Under the pieces are notes generated by a model, which saw nothing but the letters and a program-made list of their open reading frames with translations, searched no databases and had not been told where the DNA came from. The translations under genes were made by a program, and so were the position numbers. 12,332 bases of DNA from Sphingomonadaceae bacterium (GTDB lineage Bacteria; Pseudomonadota; Alphaproteobacteria; Sphingomonadales; Sphingomonadaceae): positions 1 through 12,332 of the forward strand of contig JAFAZM010000169.1 of NCBI GenBank assembly GCA_019239785.1, written 5' to 3'. Below are positions 7,878 to 12,332 of this stretch, piece by piece (the first letter of the stretch is position 1; the number at the start of each line of letters is the position of its first letter).

Positions 7878-9431
7878 TCAGGCGACGAGGATTTCCACCA
7901 GATTGGGCTTCTGCGAGCCGAGCGACCGGGCCAGCGCGTCGTCGAGCGAAGCGGCGCTTTCGACGCGAGTGGCGGCGATGCCCTGGCCCTCGGCGAGGGC
8001 GACGAAGTCGAGACCGCCAAGGTCGGTGCCGACGGTGCGGTTGAGGCCGAAACGCTGGCCGAAGCCGATCAAAGCCTCGTAGCGGCGATTGTTGAGGACG
8101 ACGAAGCTGACCGGCAGGTTCAGTTGCGCCACCGACCACAGGCCCTGGATCGCATACATGGCCGAGCCGTCGCCGAGCAACGCGATCACCTTCTCGCCCG
8201 GCCGGCCGAGCGCCACCCCGATCGCCGCCGGCAGGCCGTGCCCGAGGCCGCCGCTGGCGCAGGTGTAGAAGCTGTCACGTGTGAGGATCGGCAGATGATC
8301 GTGCATCGCCCCGCGCGCCGAGGGGGCCTCCTCGACCACGATGCTCTCGGGCGTGCGCAAGGCGGCGAGGCGGGAGAGGACGAAGGCGTCGGTCAGCGGC
8401 TCCGGTCCTGGCGGGGCCCGGCGCCGCAAGGGCGAGGGCGCCGGACGCGCCGGCGCCTCGCCTCCGAGCAAGGTGGCGAGCGCATCCCTGATGTCGCCGA
8501 CGATCGCCGTGCCGACCGGTGCGGCTGCGGCGAGCGCGGGATCGTCGACGATCTGCCAGAGCGTCGCGCCCTCCGGTGCATGCGGGCCGAAGCCTTCGAC
8601 GTGATGGGTGAAGACCGGCGCGCCGAGCACCAGGATCAGGTCGTGGCCGGCGAGGTCCTTGACGATCGGCTCGCGCGCGGCGGTCAGGAAGCCGGCGAAC
8701 AGGGGGTGGTCCTCGGGGAACGCGTTGCGGCTGGACATCGGCGCGACCCGCACCCGCGCCTGATGCCGCTCGGCGAGCGCGACCGTTTCCTCCCAGGCGC
8801 CGTCGCGCGCCGCTTCGGCGCCGACCACGATCGCCGGGTTCTTCGCTTTCGCCAGCGCCGCCGCAAGCTCGGCGAGCAGGGCAGCATCGCCGCGGACGGT
8901 CCGGCCCACCCGCCGCGCCGGGTAGGGTTCGCAGGGCCGGTCCCAATCGTCGACCGGCACCGAGACGAAGACCGGCCCGCGGGGCGGCTGCATCGCCAGA
9001 TAATAGGCGCGGGCGATCGCGGCCGGGACGTCCTCGGCCCGCGCCGGTTCGACGCTCCACTTCACATAGGGCTTGGGGAATTCGGTCGCCTGCTCGGCGT
9101 AGAGGAAGGGGAAATAAGGCAGGATGGAGCGGGCCTGCTGGCCGGCGATCACCACCAGCGGGGTATGGTTGCGGAAGGCGGTGAACAAATTACCCAGCGC
9201 ATGGCCGACGCCGACCGCGCTGTGCAGGTTGACCAAAGCGGCGTTGCGGGTCGCCTGGGCGAAGCCGTCGGCCATCCCGACCGCAATCGATTCCTGCAGC
9301 GCCAGCACGTAGCGGAAATCGTCCGGGAAGCCTTTGAACATCGGCAGCTCGGTCGAGCCGGGATTGCCGAAGATCGTCGTCATCCCGAAGTCGCGGAAGA
9401 GTGCGAACGCGGCCTCGCGGACGTCGGTCAT
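7878..9431 (-). CDS. mdlC: Benzoylformate decarboxylase (thiamine diphosphate enzyme)
   Basis: Cytoplasmic thiamine diphosphate enzyme of 517 residues that decarboxylates aryl 2-oxo acids such as benzoylformate to an aromatic aldehyde. Compared with recalled Pseudomonas putida enzyme, the key residues line up: Ser26 in GNPGST, Glu47 in LALQES, His70 in NLHSAVG and His277 in VFTHH (His281 there). The substrate-pocket residues Ala453, Leu454 and Phe457 in RRYEALIGF also match. The cofactor motif is GDGSAMYAIQGLW through LNN (420-448). Conservation of both active-site histidines and the pocket separates it from acetolactate synthase and oxalyl-CoA decarboxylase. AAGGA lies about 9 bases before ATG 9431. 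No mandelate racemase or mandelate dehydrogenase is seen, so the natural substrate may be another aryl glyoxylate. It is the third gene of the operon. Confidence 0.9.
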   Translation of the reverse strand: MTDVREAAFALFRDFGMTTIFGNPGSTELPMFKGFPDDFRYVLALQESIAVGMADGFAQATRNAALVNLHSAVGVGHALGNLFTAFRNHTPLVVIAGQQARSILPYFPFLYAEQATEFPKPYVKWSVEPARAEDVPAAIARAYYLAMQPPRGPVFVSVPVDDWDRPCEPYPARRVGRTVRGDAALLAELAAALAKAKNPAIVVGAEAARDGAWEETVALAERHQARVRVAPMSSRNAFPEDHPLFAGFLTAAREPIVKDLAGHDLILVLGAPVFTHHVEGFGPHAPEGATLWQIVDDPALAAAAPVGTAIVGDIRDALATLLGGEAPARPAPSPLRRRAPPGPEPLTDAFVLSRLAALRTPESIVVEEAPSARGAMHDHLPILTRDSFYTCASGGLGHGLPAAIGVALGRPGEKVIALLGDGSAMYAIQGLWSVAQLNLPVSFVVLNNRRYEALIGFGQRFGLNRTVGTDLGGLDFVALAEGQGIAATRVESAASLDDALARSLGSQKPNLVEILVA

Positions 9432-9444
9432 CGAGCGCCGTCCT

Positions 9445-11106
9445 TCATGCCGCCCGGCGCAATGCCGGTTTACCGAGGATCATGTCGGACGCCTTCTCGG
9501 CGATCATGATCGTCGGCGCATTGGTGTTGCCCGAGGCGATCCGCGGCATGATCGAGGCGTCGACGACGCGCAGCCCCTCGACCCCCTTCACCTTCAGCTC
9601 CGGATCGACCACCGCCGCCGGGTCCGAGCCCATCCGGCAGGTGCCGACCGCATGGTAGAGCGTGCCGCCGGCGACCCGCGCATAGCCGAGCATCGCTTCG
9701 TCGGTGTCGCCGAAATGGTCGGCCGGATCGGCGAGATAGCCGCGGATCGCGGGCTGGTTGATGATCTTCCGCGCGAGCTTCAGCTGCGCGACCGCGCATT
9801 CCTGATCGAGCGGATCGGAAAGGTAATTGGGGACGATCGCCGGGTAGATGCGCGCGTCGGCCGATCTGGAGTGGATCGAACCGCGCGATTCCGGCCGGAG
9901 CTGGCAGGGCGTGCAGGTGAGCCCCGGCGTCTTCTCCAGCACCAGGCTCTGGGTGCGGCCAAGCGCCTCAAGGTCCATCGAGGCGGCCATCAGGTGGAAC
10001 TGGACGTCGGGATGATCGAGCCCCTCACGGGTCTTGGTGAAGGCAACGACGTGGGCGACCGCATAGGTCAGCAGGCCCTTCTTCGAGACCGCATATTTGA
10101 CGATCTCCTTGGCGAGCTGAAAGCCGTGCGAGAGCTCGTTCACGGTCTTGTACTCGGGCTTCACCGCCCACTGGCAGCCGATCATATAATGGTCCTGGAG
10201 GTTCTCGCCGACGGTCGCGGATTCGTGCACGACCTCGACGCCGAGCCGCTGCAGCACGCTGCCGGCGCCGATGCCGGAGACTTCGAGCAATTGCGGCGAG
10301 GCGACCGCGCCGGCGGCGAGGATCACCTCTGCGGCGGCATGCGCGACCTTGGTCTCGCCGCCCTGGACGAACTCGACGCCGATAGCGCGCTTGCCCTCGA
10401 ACAGGATGCGGGTGGTCTGCGCCTCGGTTTCGATGCGCAGGTTCGCGCGGCCCTCGACGGGGTGGAGATAGCCGACCGCGGTCGAGCATCTCTTGCCACC
10501 CTTCTCGGTGAGCTGGAACCAGCTCACCCCTTCCTGGTCGCCGGTGTTGATGTCGGGCGAGTAAGGGATGCCGGCCTCGACGCAGGCGTCGAGCAGGGCC
10601 TTGCTGACCTCGTTCTGCTCGGGGAAGTCGCAGGTGTTCAGCGGGCCGCCGACGCCGTGCGTCTCGCACTCGCCGCGCTCCTGGTTCTGCGCGCGGCGGA
10701 AATAGGGGAGCACGTCCTCATAGGACCAGCCCTGGCAGCCCATCTGCGCCCAGCCGTCATAATCGGCGGCCTGTCCTCTTATGTAGAGCATGCCGTTGAT
10801 CGAGGAGGAACCGCCGAGCACCTTGCCCTTCGGCCATTTGTGCGGGCGCCCGCCCGTGCCGGGATCGGGCTCCGTCTGGTAGATCCAGTTGACCTTGGGA
10901 TCGTTGAGCGTCTTGCCGAAGCCGATCGGCGTGTGGATCAGCAGGTTCGACCAGAATTGCTTGAGGTTCCTGAGCGGGCGATCGTCGCCCCCGGCTTCGA
11001 GCAGCAGCACCCTATTCGCCGGATCGGCGGAGAGGCGGTTGGCCAGCACGCAGCCGGCGCTGCCGGCGCCGACGATGATATAGTCGGCCAGAATCGGATC
11101 GCTCAT
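9445..11106 (-). CDS. GMC family FAD-dependent alcohol oxidoreductase
   Basis: Glucose-methanol-choline family flavoprotein of 553 residues, which oxidises an alcohol to an aldehyde. The FAD-binding Rossmann motif IIVGAGSAG (10-18) and Glu37 in LLLEAGG are at the N-terminus. The family signature GGSSSINGMLYIRG is at 98-111. Catalytic His485 (LYHAVGTCRMG) and Asn529 (SGNTNAPTIMIAEKAS) are in the C-terminal domain. No signal peptide is seen. Relatives include choline and polyethylene glycol dehydrogenases, aryl-alcohol oxidases and, in lignin-degrading Sphingobium, HpvZ and PhcC/PhcD; motifs alone cannot choose among them. The aromatic context favours an aryl or lignin-derived alcohol. GGAGAGG lies just before ATG 11106, and a small GC hairpin fills the 31-base gap upstream. 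It is the second gene of the operon. Confidence 0.9.
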   Translation of the reverse strand: MSDPILADYIIVGAGSAGCVLANRLSADPANRVLLLEAGGDDRPLRNLKQFWSNLLIHTPIGFGKTLNDPKVNWIYQTEPDPGTGGRPHKWPKGKVLGGSSSINGMLYIRGQAADYDGWAQMGCQGWSYEDVLPYFRRAQNQERGECETHGVGGPLNTCDFPEQNEVSKALLDACVEAGIPYSPDINTGDQEGVSWFQLTEKGGKRCSTAVGYLHPVEGRANLRIETEAQTTRILFEGKRAIGVEFVQGGETKVAHAAAEVILAAGAVASPQLLEVSGIGAGSVLQRLGVEVVHESATVGENLQDHYMIGCQWAVKPEYKTVNELSHGFQLAKEIVKYAVSKKGLLTYAVAHVVAFTKTREGLDHPDVQFHLMAASMDLEALGRTQSLVLEKTPGLTCTPCQLRPESRGSIHSRSADARIYPAIVPNYLSDPLDQECAVAQLKLARKIINQPAIRGYLADPADHFGDTDEAMLGYARVAGGTLYHAVGTCRMGSDPAAVVDPELKVKGVEGLRVVDASIMPRIASGNTNAPTIMIAEKASDMILGKPALRRAA

Positions 11107-11137
11107 ATGTCCTCTCCACCCGGTCCCCTGCCGGGGT

Positions 11138-11971
11138 TCACCGGCCTTGCCTGCTCAGATCATATGCGCCGAGGCCCGGCTTGTAGCTCTTGTCGTCGAT
11201 GAACTGGCTGATGCCGTGCTTGCGCCCCTCATTGTCGAAGCTGTTCGCCGCCTCCTGCGCGCGGATCAGATAATCCTCGGCATTCTCGTAGGTCATCTCG
11301 CGCACCCGGCGGATCGCGTCCTTGGTCGCCTTCAGCGCCACCGGATTCTTCTTGAGCAGCAGCTCGGCCACTTCCGTCACCCGCGCCTTCAGGCCGCTGA
11401 GCGGCACTGCCTCGTTGACCAGGCCCCATTCGGCCGCGGTCCGGCCGTCCACCGTCTCCCCGGTCATCGCATGGTACATGGCGCGGCGGAAGGAGAGCAG
11501 CTCCGCGGCGACCTTGGAGGCGCCGCCGCCGGGAAGGATGCCCCAGTTGATCTCGGAGAGGCCGAACTGCGCCTCCTCGGCGGCGAAGGCGAGGTCGCAG
11601 GCGAAGAGCGGCCCATAGCCGCCGCCGAAGCACCAGCCGTTGACCATCGCGATGGTGGGCTTCTGGTACCAGCGCAGCCTTTTCCACCAGGCATAGGCCT
11701 CGCGCTGCGACTTGCGCACGCCTTCGAGGCCGCGCGCTTCGGTCTCCCGGAAATATTCCTTGAGGTCCATCCCGGCCGACCAGGCGCTGCCCTCGCCGGT
11801 GAGCACCAGCACGCCGACCTCGTCGTGGAATTCGAGATCCTCGATCACCTCGAGCATGCGCCGGTTGAGGGTCGGCGACATGCAGTTGCGCTTCTCCGGC
11901 CGGTTGAACGCGACCCAGGCGATCCGGCCTTCGATCCGGAAGCTGACGACGTCGGCCGCGGTCTGGCTCAT
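11138..11971 (-). CDS. p-Hydroxycinnamoyl-CoA (feruloyl-CoA) hydratase/lyase family protein
   Basis: Crotonase-fold enzyme of 277 residues (the Pseudomonas fluorescens enzyme has 276). Known members hydrate feruloyl-CoA and cleave it to vanillin plus acetyl-CoA (Ech, FerB). Resemblance runs along the whole chain: NRPEKRNCMSPTLNR, TAGMDLKEYFRE-like SAGMDLKEYFRE (66-77), IAMVNGWCFGGG (107-118), GLSEINWGI (137-145) and DDKSYKPGLGAY. The oxyanion-hole positions Met68 and Gly117 and the catalytic Glu140 (Glu143 there) are kept. Two other recalled active-site residues are not: Ser123 is Gly120 here and Tyr239 is Ile236. The substrate may therefore differ. The start is ATG 11971 with AGAGG 9 bases upstream; an in-frame extension to 12286 would overlap the divergent transferase. 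It is the first gene of the operon; no feruloyl-CoA synthetase adjoins. Confidence 0.88.
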   Translation of the reverse strand: MSQTAADVVSFRIEGRIAWVAFNRPEKRNCMSPTLNRRMLEVIEDLEFHDEVGVLVLTGEGSAWSAGMDLKEYFRETEARGLEGVRKSQREAYAWWKRLRWYQKPTIAMVNGWCFGGGYGPLFACDLAFAAEEAQFGLSEINWGILPGGGASKVAAELLSFRRAMYHAMTGETVDGRTAAEWGLVNEAVPLSGLKARVTEVAELLLKKNPVALKATKDAIRRVREMTYENAEDYLIRAQEAANSFDNEGRKHGISQFIDDKSYKPGLGAYDLSRQGR

Positions 11972-12025
11972 GCCGTGGATCCTCTCGCTTTTGCGGCCCG
12001 GGACGGCATTGACCCGTGCGCCAAA

Positions 12026-12068
12026 CTTGTATGTATTACATCCTAATTTGGTCCGTTCGAAATACAAG
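12026..12068. promoter_or_regulatory. Divergent promoter/operator region with inverted CTTGTAT heptamers
   Basis: The 132 bases between the hydratase/lyase start (11971) and the transferase start (12104) include an AT-rich block unlike its surroundings. CTTGTAT (12026-12032) and ATACAAG (12062-12068) form a perfect 7-bp inverted repeat with 29 bases between the arms. The left arm continues into an imperfect palindrome TGTATGTATTACA (12028-12040). For the operon, TTGTAT (12067-12062) and TAGGAT (12045-12040) on the minus strand are 16 bases apart and make a plausible promoter. The repeats could bind a shared regulator of both directions; none is encoded in the window. Confidence 0.5.
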
Positions 12069-12103
12069 CCGCGGCATCGAATCGCGGGGCACGAGAGGGC
12101 ACC

Positions 12104-12332
12104 ATGAGCGACAAGGTCACCCTGTTCCACTGGGAGCCGAACGCGAACAGCGGCAAGCCGATGCTGGCGCTGGCGGAAAAGGGCGTCGCCTTCGACAGCC
12201 ACTATCTCGACCTGCTGAACTTCGATCAGCACAAGCCCGATTATCTCAAGATCAACCCGCAGGGGACGATCCCGGCGATGATCCATGGCGACAAGGTGCT
12301 CACCGAATCGACCGCGATCATGGAATATGCCG
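12104..12332 (+). CDS. Glutathione S-transferase, LigF (beta-etherase)-like N-terminal domain (partial)
   Basis: Only the first 76 residues are in the window; the gene continues to the right. They make up the thioredoxin-fold glutathione-binding domain: beta strand VTLFHW, EPNANSGKP (11-19), EKGVAF, KINPQGTIPAM with the cis-Pro, and LTESTAIMEY, whose Glu-Ser normally binds the gamma-glutamyl part of glutathione. The ANS-KP motif, a QH-containing stretch before KINP and TEST-I-EY closely resemble Sphingobium LigF as I recall it; LigF cleaves beta-aryl ether bonds of lignin using glutathione. The C-terminal helical domain that sets specificity is not visible, so a general transferase remains possible. 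GAGAGG lies 5-6 bases before the ATG. It is divergent from the catabolic operon across a 132-base regulatory region. Confidence 0.85.
   Translation, partial: MSDKVTLFHWEPNANSGKPMLALAEKGVAFDSHYLDLLNFDQHKPDYLKINPQGTIPAMIHGDKVLTESTAIMEYA

Noticed and set aside
7854..11202. Two long plus-strand open frames (551 and 622 codons) opposite the decarboxylase and GMC genes
   Set aside because: Both are shadows of genes with intact catalytic residues; their products are compositionally biased and have no motifs.
11972..12286. Upstream in-frame extension of the hydratase/lyase
   Set aside because: It would run through the AT-rich control region and the coding start of the divergent transferase, and ATG 11971 gives the family's usual length.
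6148..12332. Catabolic locus as an integrative island at tRNA-Ala
   Set aside because: No integrase and no repeated copy of the tRNA 3' end were seen in the window, and base composition does not visibly shift.

Overview
The window is GC-rich and gene-dense. Its protein families, its third-codon G/C preference and a dispersed hairpin repeat containing GGCGAAAGCC all fit an alphaproteobacterium, most likely a sphingomonad (Sphingomonas, Sphingobium or Novosphingobium type). That placement is inference from recalled families; no search was run. No rRNA, CRISPR array, transposase or integrase was seen.

Left half (about 1-6230) is ordinary chromosomal content. Window edge to 1264 (-) is the N-terminal two thirds of the membrane AAA+ protease FtsH. 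Divergent from it is a two-gene unit: a zinc-ribbon membrane protein of the DUF3667 type (1455-2300) and a dienelactone hydrolase family enzyme (2315-3043). A paired inverted hairpin repeat (3060-3122) separates this unit from two small minus-strand genes: a 110-residue protein with one membrane helix and a basic tail, and a 62-residue unknown. Upstream of these is an orphan FixL-like membrane histidine kinase (3808-5535, -), divergent from a YaiI/YqxD (DUF188) family gene (5629-6093). A tRNA-Ala with anticodon CGC (6148-6223) follows, with a readable promoter.

Right half (6330-12332) is a catabolic locus. Four minus-strand genes are separated by only 31, 13 and 12 bases and are very likely one operon, transcribed in this order: a p-hydroxycinnamoyl-CoA hydratase/lyase family enzyme, a GMC-family FAD alcohol oxidoreductase, a benzoylformate decarboxylase, and a secreted tannase/feruloyl esterase family hydrolase. 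A glutathione S-transferase resembling the lignin beta-etherase LigF starts divergently at 12104 and runs off the window. The 132-base divergent intergenic region carries two inverted CTTGTAT heptamers.

Taken together the operon suggests use of plant or lignin aromatics. An exported esterase would release hydroxycinnamates; the CoA hydratase/lyase, the decarboxylase and the alcohol oxidoreductase could each deliver an aromatic aldehyde such as vanillin or benzaldehyde. The expected partners (feruloyl-CoA synthetase, aldehyde dehydrogenase, transporter, regulator) are not in the window. The hydratase/lyase differs from the characterised Pseudomonas enzyme at two recalled active-site positions, so its true substrate is open. 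This locus is the best candidate here for an undescribed system.
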